Positions 57,226 through 64,000 of a stretch of 64,000 nt of DNA are shown piece by piece. Source of the stretch: Candidatus Thiocaldithrix dubininis (lineage in GTDB: Bacteria; Pseudomonadota; Gammaproteobacteria; Thiotrichales; Thiotrichaceae); the NCBI GenBank assembly GCA_029972135.1, contig CP124755.1, forward strand, positions 248,001 to 312,000, given 5' to 3'. Positions within the stretch are counted from its first letter, which is position 1. Each line of letters opens with the position of its first letter. The position numbers and the translations under genes were made by a program. The notes beneath the pieces were generated by a model. The model was not told the DNA's origin, made no database searches, and saw nothing but the letters and a program-made list of their open reading frames with translations.

Positions 57226-58323
57226 CTAAAGGGCGCGGATTCCTGCTGCCAGACGCTCATGTCCGAGCGCGAGAATGTTCTTGGCGGCATTAATATCTCT
57301 ATCATGCAGCGCCCCACACTCAGGGCATGACCATTCTCTTATTCGCAAGCCTGCTCTACCTTTCGGACTGTTGGCAGAAATACTGCCGCAACACGAACAA
57401 GCTTGGGTAGTGTACGATTCATTCACTTCTATAAACACGGCTTGCATCGCTTTCGATTTATAATCAAGCTGTGTTTTCAGGATGTACCAACCTGCATCCA
57501 AAACCGATTTAGCCATCTTGGTTTTAGCAAGTTGGGAACTATTAACGTTGCCGACGACGATTAGCGCATTGTCTTTGACTAATCGTGTGGTGAATTGATG
57601 AATATGGTTGAGTCTACGGTTTTTGATCTTGGCGTGGATAGCTTTAACACGTTGCTTCTTATTAGCCCGTTGCGCCACACCTAACTTTGTTTCCAGTTGA
57701 CGATAGAATTGTTTAGATTCAAGCTTTAAACCATTGCTACAAGTGGTAACTTCTTTTAAACCTAAATCAATGCCGACTTGACCTGTCGCTTGGGATGCGA
57801 TTTGAGCAGCTTCCACGACAATATTGAAATACCAACGACCACGCGAATCTTGGGAGAATGAACCCGAACGGAACTCAAACTGAGACAATCCGTAGCTATC
57901 CCACACCTTGAAAAAATGCCCTGCAAAATAGACTTGTCCATTTTTCCATTGGGCTGCACCCGATTTAAATGGTATCCATCCCAAGGAACGACGCGTACCA
58001 CCGGATACGCGCCAGCGCAATTTGTCGGTTTTAAACTGGCGACGTGATTTATAGTGAACCGCAATCACTTCTTGAATAGTGGTTGAATGCAGGATAAATC
58101 CACGTTCTGCTTTAATACTTTTTAGGTCTTTTTGCAGATCAAACGCGGAAAAATGGTTTTTTAACCAACCTACTTCAGGTACAGGGATATAGGAATAAGT
58201 TGCGGTTATTTCATTCGCTGAATTCCAGACCTGATTCACCTCAAATGCCATGCGTTCAAGGATAGATTGGTGTTTATCCTTGACGCGAACTTTTAAGGTT
58301 TTGAGATTGGTCTTTTCTATCAT
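57226..58323 (-). CDS. tnpB: TnpB RNA-guided nuclease (OrfB), copy 2
   Basis: Translation identical to copy 1 (365 residues), with the same RuvC, zinc-ribbon and atypical RuvC-II features. Because the flanking DNA differs, its omega-RNA would carry a different guide, beginning AAAGCTTACAAAGC on the minus strand just past 57209. Confidence 0.9.
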   Translation of the reverse strand: MIEKTNLKTLKVRVKDKHQSILERMAFEVNQVWNSANEITATYSYIPVPEVGWLKNHFSAFDLQKDLKSIKAERGFILHSTTIQEVIAVHYKSRRQFKTDKLRWRVSGGTRRSLGWIPFKSGAAQWKNGQVYFAGHFFKVWDSYGLSQFEFRSGSFSQDSRGRWYFNIVVEAAQIASQATGQVGIDLGLKEVTTCSNGLKLESKQFYRQLETKLGVAQRANKKQRVKAIHAKIKNRRLNHIHQFTTRLVKDNALIVVGNVNSSQLAKTKMAKSVLDAGWYILKTQLDYKSKAMQAVFIEVNESYTTQACSCCGSISANSPKGRAGLRIREWSCPECGALHDRDINAAKNILALGHERLAAGIRAL

Positions 58324-58369
58324 AATCCTTATTATATAAGACTCTAACCGATGATTGAAGTATTAGTCT

Positions 58370-58798
58370 ATGGATATCCGAACGGGGCGGCATTGCGTCC
58401 TCAGGTTGCACACCCATTTAATCTTTATCACTAAATATCGAGGCAACGTTTTCAATGAAGCCAGCCTTCAGCGTTTAGAAATCATCTTTAAAGAGATTTG
58501 TGAGGCGTTTGAGGTAGAATTTACCGAATTTAATGGTGAATGCGACCATGTGCATCTGTTGGTTCATTACCCGCCTAAAGTGCAACTCTCCAAGCTGATT
58601 AACTCACTCAAAGGCGTATCCAGTCGAAAATTGAAACAAGCGTTCGTTTACCTTCGTGAACACTGGATATGCAAAAAATCAGGTTCACTCTGGTCGCCTT
58701 CTTATTTTGCAGGAAGTGTCGGCGGTACGCCTTTATCTGTGCTTAAGCAGTATATTGAACAACAAAATAGATCGCTTCAATCGGCGTGCCGCCGATAG
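58370..58798 (+). CDS. tnpA: TnpA, IS200/IS605 Y1 transposase, copy 2
   Basis: Translation identical to copy 1 (142 residues; HxH in CDHVHLLVHYPP, Tyr in LKQYIEQQ). Divergent from tnpB. Intact, so this copy should be able to move. Confidence 0.93.
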   Translation: MDIRTGRHCVLRLHTHLIFITKYRGNVFNEASLQRLEIIFKEICEAFEVEFTEFNGECDHVHLLVHYPPKVQLSKLINSLKGVSSRKLKQAFVYLREHWICKKSGSLWSPSYFAGSVGGTPLSVLKQYIEQQNRSLQSACRR

Positions 58799-59267
58799 CC
58801 TTATATCCCCTACCTAAAGGAAGGGGCTTTACGGCTTCCTTGGTAATTGTTGCAACATGGATTGCCGTAAATTAGCAAGATCAGGATAGGTTTCCTGTTC
58901 AAACTGGGTAAGGGCGTCGGTTTTAGGTGTGGGAGCGGTTTGTATGTTAACCGCAATATTCGGGGCTGTTTGGCTAGGCGTAGGCTTATCGCTATGCCAA
59001 TCCCATAAACTGGCAAACATTAAAATGCCCAAGATACCCGTAAATGCTAAGACGATTAACATTTGCATATCCGGCGGTAAATTAAAATTTTGCTTTAAGA
59101 AGGTATTAAGCCACTGTGCGAATAAAAACAAACCCACTGCCGCTAATACCCAAACAAACCACATGCGATTGTCCTTTGTTTGAGTGCTTTCAGCCTATAT
59201 TAAGCTAGTTGGAAACTAGTTTGCGCTATTAGTTTAGCGTTTTATGTTTAAATTTCTGAATTTTTGC

Positions 59268-59296
59268 TTGACAAAAAAAGCCCTAAACGCTGTAAT
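59268..59296 (+). promoter_or_regulatory. Sigma-70 promoter of tRNA-Phe
   Basis: TTGACA (59268-59273), 17-bp spacer, TGTAAT (59291-59296), followed by a GC-rich discriminator AGCGCCC before the tRNA, typical of stable-RNA promoters under stringent control. Confidence 0.75.
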
Positions 59297-59308
59297 AGCG
59301 CCCTCAAC

Positions 59309-59384
59309 GGCCGGATAGCTCAGTTGGTAGAGCAGAGGATTGAAAATCCTCGTGTCGATGGTTCGATTCCGTCTCCGGCCACCA
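59309..59384 (+). tRNA. tRNA-Phe (GAA)
   Basis: 76 nt including an encoded CCA. Acceptor stem GGCCGGA/TCCGGCC, D-arm AGCTCAGTTGGTAGAGC, anticodon loop with GAA at 59342-59344 in a AGGAT/ATCCT-type stem, T-arm GGTTCGATTCC. Preceded by a good promoter and followed by a terminator, so transcribed alone. Confidence 0.97.
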
Positions 59385-59407
59385 CCAAATTCTCGATTAC
59401 CCCCTTT

Positions 59408-59433
59408 AGCCTGCAAAAAGCAGGCTTTCTTTT
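59408..59433 (+). terminator. Rho-independent terminator after tRNA-Phe
   Basis: AGCCTGC, loop AAAAA, GCAGGCT, then TTCTTTT. Confidence 0.88.
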
Positions 59434-59502
59434 CGTAAACCTCCCTTTTGTTGTATAAGTACTCCGCGCCCTCTTTATTACTCTATATGCGGAAGAAAAA
59501 TT

Positions 59503-60135
59503 ATGAAATTGACTTCAAATCAGCAGCAACAACTGCAAGTACTAGCCGACCGTTATAATGTTGATTTAGCCTCTGTTGAATCTTTGCTAAATTCATTGCA
59601 ACAAGGCAACGGCAAAATGGCACAATTCAATATTCCAGCATTAGGTGGCTTAGGTCAGTGGATGCAAGGCAATATGGTGATGTTAAGCGATATGTTTAAC
59701 AATAACCTGAAAAATACGGTTAACAATTTGTCGAATGACTTGGTTAACTTTATTGATGCAAATGGCTTATTAGCGCCGACTGATAGTCAGCAAGCCACTT
59801 CAACTTCTAATCAGACTCAAAGCCAAACCGATGCGAGTGGTAATACTAAAACACAAAGCAGCGGTACAACAGCCAACTCTAAAACATGGTGGCCGGCTTC
59901 TTGGGGCTCACCTTCATCTACTGGCTCACAAAACGGTACTGAATATGCCGTATTTCCAGCTCAACAACGTTTAGCTATAAAAACTAATGGCTGCGTGAGC
60001 TTATACGATACAGGTGATAATCAAATTAGTGGCATTTCACAATTCCAAAATAACGGTGCATTAGGTACTGTTATGTTTACCAGCCAAAAAGGCACTTTAA
60101 AAGTAGACGATTTACCTAAAGTCCCAGCTTGTTAA
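59503..60135 (+). CDS. SHOCT-domain-type hypothetical protein
   Basis: 210 residues. The N-terminal ~85 residues match a conserved unit (QQLQVLADRYNVDLASVESLL, MAQFNIPALGGLGQWMQGNMVMLSDMFNN) known in SHOCT-annotated cytoplasmic proteins. A Ser/Thr/Gln-rich linker follows, then a beta-rich C-terminal part (WWPASWGSPSSTGSQNG, YAVFPAQQRLAIKTNG, TGDNQISGISQFQ). No signal peptide. Family is recognised by its whole-length pattern; function unknown. Confidence 0.7.
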   Translation: MKLTSNQQQQLQVLADRYNVDLASVESLLNSLQQGNGKMAQFNIPALGGLGQWMQGNMVMLSDMFNNNLKNTVNNLSNDLVNFIDANGLLAPTDSQQATSTSNQTQSQTDASGNTKTQSSGTTANSKTWWPASWGSPSSTGSQNGTEYAVFPAQQRLAIKTNGCVSLYDTGDNQISGISQFQNNGALGTVMFTSQKGTLKVDDLPKVPAC

Positions 60136-60352
60136 TAGCTTGTTTAAGAAAATTGAGGCGATAGGGTTCTCTCCATTAGCTTAACGTAACGTATCTTTCT
60201 GCCCAAACCTCAATTATCGACTGCATCATTAGCGTTAAGTGACAAGTTCAGTCAGGCTTGTCACTTTCGCCCGCCCAAGCTGTCGCTTTCTGACAGTAAA
60301 GTTACCTGCCAATCTACTGCCAAGCAGTTCTTGTTTTGATAATTTTTAATTA
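60136..60352. other. Intergenic region with hairpin, upstream of IS982 copy 2
   Basis: 217 bp. AAGTGACAAG/CTTGTCACTT (60237-60246 with 60257-60266) forms a perfect 10-bp hairpin without a U tract, about 100 bp past the SHOCT gene. A second short CTGTC/GACAG pair follows. No gene. Confidence 0.5.
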
Positions 60353-61347
60353 ACCTGAGTTCGACGTAAGGCATAGCATTAGAGTATGGCTAACGCATTG
60401 ATATTTAAGTTCAATGAGGGTTTCTTCGCTTGATAGGAATACGCAATAAGCCCGGCGATGACATGAGCGACATAATGAGGCAGTGAACGATGGCGAGAAT
60501 GCTCAATTTGCGATTGATTTTTCAACTGATCGTTAATGGTTTCGATGATAAAACGCTTACGCAAGAGCAATTGATCGAAAGTAGAACGCACGACCTGTTT
60601 CATATTTTTCCGTAACGAGGTAATCCATTCAATGCCTTGCTGAGCGAGTTGTTGAGCCAATGCCTGAGAGAGATAGCCTGCATCCCCAAAGACTTTGCCA
60701 ACCACGGATTTCATCAGGGTGGGAACGGGTTGGCGATCATCGACATTACCCGCACTTAAGGCAAAGGACACGATACCACCTTGATCATTCACCACGAGAT
60801 GCAGCTTGAAGCCATAGAACCAGCCGGTGGATGACTTCCCTCGTCCTGCGGTATTGGCAAAGGTCTTATGACGGGGAATCCGAATATTGTCACAGACGCG
60901 TAAGGGGGTGGAGTCAATGAAGGCAATTCCGCGACTGGCTTCACAGCGGGATTGCATGAACCGCGTCAGCGGCACTAATACATCGGGAACGCGCTCAATA
61001 AACCGTTGATAACTGGGCAACTGAGGAAAAGCCGACTTCAAATAGACTTGAACATGTTTGAGGTAATACCACTTGAAGGTGTGATAGCCTGATTGATGGT
61101 AATGTACCCAAATCGTCATCACTTCACTCAGACTTAAACCACACGGACGATTCCGCTTTGGGCGGGTGGTCGGGGGTTCTAATACACTCGCTTTCCAATG
61201 CGGTAAAAAGCCTTGGCAAAAATCATCTATCTCGCAGAACAGTCGTGTTAACATCAGGGTAGCAGCCTTGCGTGGGTAATTTTAGGATGTGGTTATCCCA
61301 TGAAGTATTCCACAAAAGGCTGCTACTTGCTTACATCGAACTCAGGT
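60353..61347 (-). mobile_element. IS982-family insertion sequence, copy 2 (995 bp)
   Basis: Same ends and length as copy 1, flanked by TAATTA on both sides (60347-60352 and 61348-61353) in an AT-rich intergenic site. Same orientation as copy 1. Does not break a gene. Confidence 0.9.
60379..61254 (-). CDS. IS982-family transposase, copy 2
   Basis: 291 residues, translation identical to the copy at 2341-3216, with the DDE residues in IAFIDSTPLRV, VFGDAGYL and RFIIETIND. Intact. Confidence 0.92.
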   Translation of the reverse strand: MLTRLFCEIDDFCQGFLPHWKASVLEPPTTRPKRNRPCGLSLSEVMTIWVHYHQSGYHTFKWYYLKHVQVYLKSAFPQLPSYQRFIERVPDVLVPLTRFMQSRCEASRGIAFIDSTPLRVCDNIRIPRHKTFANTAGRGKSSTGWFYGFKLHLVVNDQGGIVSFALSAGNVDDRQPVPTLMKSVVGKVFGDAGYLSQALAQQLAQQGIEWITSLRKNMKQVVRSTFDQLLLRKRFIIETINDQLKNQSQIEHSRHRSLPHYVAHVIAGLIAYSYQAKKPSLNLNINALAIL

Positions 61348-61403
61348 TAATTAAATCATATTGTTATGTATTTGTTGCAAGGTTGGCATAGCCATTGCAA
61401 TAG

Positions 61404-61566
61404 TATAACTGTCAGAGCGGAACAGCGATTAAAGCGAAAACGCCAAGATTTAACAGCAAGCCCCAAGAGATAGAGAGCAGGTCTACTTTATAACAACAAT
61501 AACATACCTGACCATATCTCGACTTCCTCTACCCCCCAGACTGTTTGGTCGGGGGGATTTTAATTT
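61404..61566 (+). ncRNA. Candidate small RNA with strong terminator
   Basis: In a 460-bp gap without ORFs, TTGGCA (61383-61388) and TATAAC (61404-61409) form a promoter-like pair with a short 15-bp spacer. About 120 bases later is CCCCCC-A-GAC, loop, GTC-GGGGGG (61532-61556) followed by ATTTTAATTTTT. A transcript of about 150 nt is plausible. No known RNA family was recognised. Confidence 0.4.
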
Positions 61567-61572
61567 TTAAAG
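61532..61572 (+). terminator. GC-rich rho-independent terminator
   Basis: Six C pair with six G, with an inner GAC/GTC extension after a bulged A, followed by a T-rich tail. No protein gene ends upstream on the plus strand. Confidence 0.75.
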
Positions 61573-61689
61573 CGACTCATCTTTTATAAATTTGATTTTT
61601 ATCAATTATAATTATTAAAAAATTAAATCTAATTTTTAACTTTCGCATACTAAATCTATAGTACTATCTCTAATAGGATAGGTCGCTAC

Positions 61690-61814
61690 GGTAGTTAGTA
61701 TTGGCACTGAACACATAACGCAATAAGCAATTACCAGAACGATGGAGGATAGGTTGTTGTCGCTGTTATAGCCCCACAACCTGTTTATGTGCTGGCGCTA
61801 TACTAACTGCCACC
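61690..61814. repeat. Large imperfect inverted repeat (about 125 bp)
   Basis: GGTAGTTAGTATTGGC at the left (61690-61705) pairs imperfectly with GCTATACTAACTGCCACC at the right, continuing through CACATAA/TTATGTG-type matches, around an inner AGGTTGT/ACAACCT stem (61751-61757 with 61776-61782). Ends at the stop side of the response-regulator gene. Could be a structured RNA, a terminator complex or a small miniature element. Confidence 0.5.
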
Positions 61815-61815
61815 T

Positions 61816-62322
61816 CTATACTTTTGCCAAACTAGCCATTGGCATGTTGAGCCAGTATTGCAGGGTTTTGTCTAACACATCTAATTTGATAGGCTTAGTT
61901 AAACAAGCATTCATGCCAGCTTCCAAGTAAAGCACTTCATCATCTTTCATTGCATTAGCCGTTAGAGCAATAATCGGTGTTGTAAGCTCAGGCCAACGGC
62001 TACGAATCTTTTCTGTGGTTTCCATACCGCTCATACCCGGCATTTGAATATCCATTAAGATAATTGCGAATTGCTGATTTTCTAAGATTTCTAATGCCTT
62101 AAAGCCATTGTCAACCAACGTTACTTGATAGCCTAATTTATTAAGTAAACCCTGTGCCACCATTTGATTAATCGGGTTATCTTCAACCACTAGAATCGTA
62201 TGTGCTTGCGCTGAAATCTGATTAGTCGGTGATTTTTTAGGCGTGGTAATAGCAGTGGTTGGAATTGTAAAGTTTTTAATCGCGTGTAAGCCCTGTTTAA
62301 TAGATTCGTGATTGGTTAACAA
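61816..62322 (-). CDS. Response-regulator (REC) part of a hybrid sensor kinase
   Basis: 168 residues as a separate ORF (from a TTG), but it is in the same frame as the kinase gene upstream: reading through the TAG at 62395-62397 gives a continuous sequence including CLSKPITQEKLHALL, the end of a first REC-like domain. A complete REC follows: ILVVEDNPINQMVAQG, phospho-Asp in IILMDIQMPGMSGMETT, IALTANAM and CLTKPI. Receives phosphate from the kinase. Whether it is made separately, by read-through, or not at all is unknown. Confidence 0.8.
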   Translation of the reverse strand: MLTNHESIKQGLHAIKNFTIPTTAITTPKKSPTNQISAQAHTILVVEDNPINQMVAQGLLNKLGYQVTLVDNGFKALEILENQQFAIILMDIQMPGMSGMETTEKIRSRWPELTTPIIALTANAMKDDEVLYLEAGMNACLTKPIKLDVLDKTLQYWLNMPMASLAKV

Positions 62323-62394
62323 CGCGTGTAACTTCTCTTGGGTAATGGGTTTTGACAGGCAACTACAACCTATTCCCGTAAACCCAATACTGCA

Positions 62395-63603
62395 CTATGC
62401 ACAACCGCCTGTGTGAGTTTGCGGCGTGAAATCACAGGTTTTAATCATGTAAGGCAGTTTGTGTAAACTTTTTAAGAAATCCTGAAAGTGTTGCTGTGTT
62501 TCAGAGCTAAAATTAGTGTCTTGGAATAATAGCCACTCTATTTGATTTTGTTTAAGCCATTGCTTGGCGTCGAATAAATTATCAACTGCATACGCATTAG
62601 CGCCAATATTGCGTAATTGTTGTACGACTAATTGTGCATGATGTAGCGGTTGCATGAGTACAAGGCAGTGCATGGCAAGGTTAGGTAAGGAAACGTTATG
62701 TGCAACTGTGGGCATAATCGGTACATCAAACCAGAAAGTACTGCCTTGTTGTGGAATGCTGTGTACCCCAATTTTACCACCCATTAAATCGACTAAACGC
62801 TGACAAATAACTAAACCCAAACCAGTACCCGAACTATTATGCTGATCGTGTTGATTGATTTGGCTGAAAGCATGAAATAAAGCATGTTGTTTATCTTCGG
62901 GAATACCGATACCCGAGTCTTGAATTTCAATATGTAAGGTTTTGGTATTAGCGAGAGGTGCAATCCGAATAATAATCTGTCCTTTTGTGGTAAATTTGAT
63001 CGCATTACCAATCAAATTCAACAAAATTTGGCGCAAACGTAAGGCATCGCCAAACAAAATATTCGGAGTTTGTGGGTCGATTAATGCAAATAACTCTAGG
63101 TGTTTTTGGTTGGCAATGACCCATAGGGTTTCTAAAATACTGCTGATAGTATCATTGAGCTTAAATTCTTCTTGAATCAGGCTAAGCTTACCTGCATCCA
63201 GCCGTGAAATATCCAAAATATCGTTAATAATGCCTAACAATGCTTGGGCAGACTGTAAAATCGTATCAACTTGTCTTGCCTGATACGCCTCTAGCTCGGT
63301 ATCACGTAATAAGGTTGCCATACCGATAATACCGTTCATCGGTGTGCGTATTTCATGGCTCATGGTAGCGAGAAAGGTGCTTTTTGCCCGATTGGCGCTT
63401 AAGGCTTGATCACGCGCAATCACTAATTCATGGGTGCGATTGGCAACTTGAGCCTCTAATGAATTGGCTAATTCACGTAATTCTTGATTGGTGCGATACA
63501 GTTCTAAACTTTTTTCTTCTAATAATTGTTCGGCTTGCTGTCGCGCAAGGCGTTCGCGCTCCAAACGGCGTTGTAAGCGCTCAAGATCGGATAGCGGTGT
63601 CAT
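62395..63603 (-). CDS. Hybrid-type sensor histidine kinase, truncated by in-frame TAG
   Basis: 402 residues from ATG 63603. N-terminal coiled coil ([26 protein letters not shown]), HisKA with [22 protein letters not shown], HATPase with [28 protein letters not shown] and [18 protein letters not shown], then a degenerate REC ending [10 protein letters not shown]. No membrane or sensor domain, so input must come from a partner, probably the haem-NO-binding-like protein whose gene overlaps its start by 23 bp. The TAG separates it from its C-terminal REC. Confidence 0.87.
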   Translation of the reverse strand: MTPLSDLERLQRRLERERLARQQAEQLLEEKSLELYRTNQELRELANSLEAQVANRTHELVIARDQALSANRAKSTFLATMSHEIRTPMNGIIGMATLLRDTELEAYQARQVDTILQSAQALLGIINDILDISRLDAGKLSLIQEEFKLNDTISSILETLWVIANQKHLELFALIDPQTPNILFGDALRLRQILLNLIGNAIKFTTKGQIIIRIAPLANTKTLHIEIQDSGIGIPEDKQHALFHAFSQINQHDQHNSSGTGLGLVICQRLVDLMGGKIGVHSIPQQGSTFWFDVPIMPTVAHNVSLPNLAMHCLVLMQPLHHAQLVVQQLRNIGANAYAVDNLFDAKQWLKQNQIEWLLFQDTNFSSETQQHFQDFLKSLHKLPYMIKTCDFTPQTHTGGCA

Positions 63604-64000
63604 AATGTTCACTATTATTAGGTTGTTTGAGTTTTATTGTAAAAATAGCGTGGGTCGTTTTGTTAATAGACAAATCTTGAAGCAAGATAGTGGCGTCTGT
63701 ATGCCCAAAATGTTGTAAACCCGCTTCGAGTACCCCATAAATGGCATAAATCAGCGGTGCGGGTGAAGTGTAATCGACTAACAGCGTGTAATTATCCACG
63801 CGTTGGGTTTTAAAAGACGGGCGTTCGTCGTCGGGATAAAGTTTGAAGACTTCAAATCGCACATAATGATCCAAGTTTTCAAATAAGGTGAAAGGATCTT
63901 GAATCAGCAAATGGCGTTGTTGGCGTAAAAAAATCGGAAATAAGCGCTTAAATAAATGTCGCCCAAAAGCTTTGAGTATGTCTGGAATTGAAAGTTGAGT
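63581..64000 (-). CDS. Haem-NO-binding (H-NOX/HNOB)-like protein, truncated by window edge
   Basis: The frame is open to 64000; at least 139 residues. [32 protein letters not shown] and [24 protein letters not shown] match the C-terminal half of HNOB domains. The haem-propionate motif YxSxR reads YTSPA, so the Arg is absent. The proximal His region is outside the window. H-NOX genes next to histidine kinases usually make NO-responsive switches. The 3' end overlaps the kinase gene. Confidence 0.75.
   Translation of the reverse strand, partial: TQLSIPDILKAFGRHLFKRLFPIFLRQQRHLLIQDPFTLFENLDHYVRFEVFKLYPDDERPSFKTQRVDNYTLLVDYTSPAPLIYAIYGVLEAGLQHFGHTDATILLQDLSINKTTHAIFTIKLKQPNNSEHYDTAIRS

Larger units (their letters stand above)
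57209..58842 (-). mobile_element. IS200/IS605-family element, copy 2 (1634 bp, inverted relative to copy 1)
   Basis: Same length and ends as copy 1. On the minus strand the left flank is TTAC (58846-58843), the element runs from CAAGGAAGCC to TGTCAA, and no duplication is present. It interrupts an ORF that becomes continuous when the element is removed. Confidence 0.92.
56406..59164 (-). pseudogene. Membrane-anchored coiled-coil protein, split by IS200/IS605 insertion
   Basis: Joining 59164-58843 with 57208-56406 gives 1125 nt, a continuous 374-residue frame reading SMLQQLQSLQSFFAKV across the site. Two N-terminal membrane helices (WFVWVLAAVGLFLFAQWL, QMLIVLAFTGILGILMF), a Pro/Thr-rich linker, then a long helical coiled-coil region with many Gln/Arg. 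Function not recognised. Now the upstream fragment reads into the element and stops at 58829 (111 residues); the downstream part lacks a proper start, and the ORF start at 57317 is inside the element. Confidence 0.88.

Noticed and set aside
57762..58064. 100-residue ORF within tnpB (and its twin at 47199-47501)
   Set aside because: Alternative frame inside tnpB, no domain.

Overview
The window looks like chromosome from a moderately AT-rich gammaproteobacterium, most likely of the filamentous sulphur-bacterium group (Thiotrichales, Thiothrix-like). This rests on the gene families and on orders such as ilvE/zf-CHCC and rpoZ/spoT/ridA; it is an inference, not a phylogenetic result. Most of the window is core metabolism and regulation, interrupted by several accessory blocks and by recently moved insertion sequences.

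Layout. 1-8.1 kb: a GNAT/C39 fusion (cut by the window edge), a membrane-anchored zinc-ribbon gene split by an IS982-family element, thiopurine methyltransferase, a ChaN/PDZ protein, an M1-like peptidase and CobO. 8.1-13.8 kb: a PIN-nuclease/AAA-ATPase pair, the lactate-oxidation operon lutABC and a DUF4268 PD-(D/E)XK protein. 14-17.5 kb: a secreted protein, then a putative RiPP precursor with four evenly spaced [V/I]YG motifs next to a radical SAM/SPASM enzyme, which resembles a spliceotide (tyramine-excising) locus. 17.6-24 kb: a META protein, then five secreted or periplasmic genes: a copper-amine-oxidase N-domain-like protein, two amine-oxidase catalytic-domain homologues (only one keeps the copper ligands), a YtkA-like protein and a MauG-like di-haem enzyme. 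24-31 kb: ferredoxin, coaD, znuABC, a FecR-like protein, ubiB and a UDP-sugar dehydrogenase.

31-44.5 kb is a very AT-rich glycan locus. On the minus strand, two type IV pilins head a colinear run: a GT-C/TPR membrane protein, glycosyltransferases, a WecF-like Fuc4NAc transferase, an acetyltransferase, a WecE-like aminotransferase, a Wzx flippase and an AsnB-like amidotransferase. An excellent sigma-54 promoter lies upstream of the first pilin, so the locus may make and attach a pilin or surface glycan.

44.8-64 kb: apaG, a lytic transglycosylase behind a structured leader, ilvE, a zinc-finger protein, a CNB/CBS/DUF294 protein with an exonuclease, rpoZ, spoT (synthetase site apparently degenerate), ridA and ppx/gppA. 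Then come a second gene split by an insertion element, tRNA-Phe, a SHOCT protein, and a haem-NO-binding-like protein upstream of a hybrid histidine kinase interrupted by an in-frame TAG.

Two identical-looking IS982 copies (same orientation) and two identical-looking IS200/IS605 copies (tnpA plus tnpB, inverted) are present. One copy of each breaks a gene, and removing the element restores the frame in both cases, so the insertions are recent.
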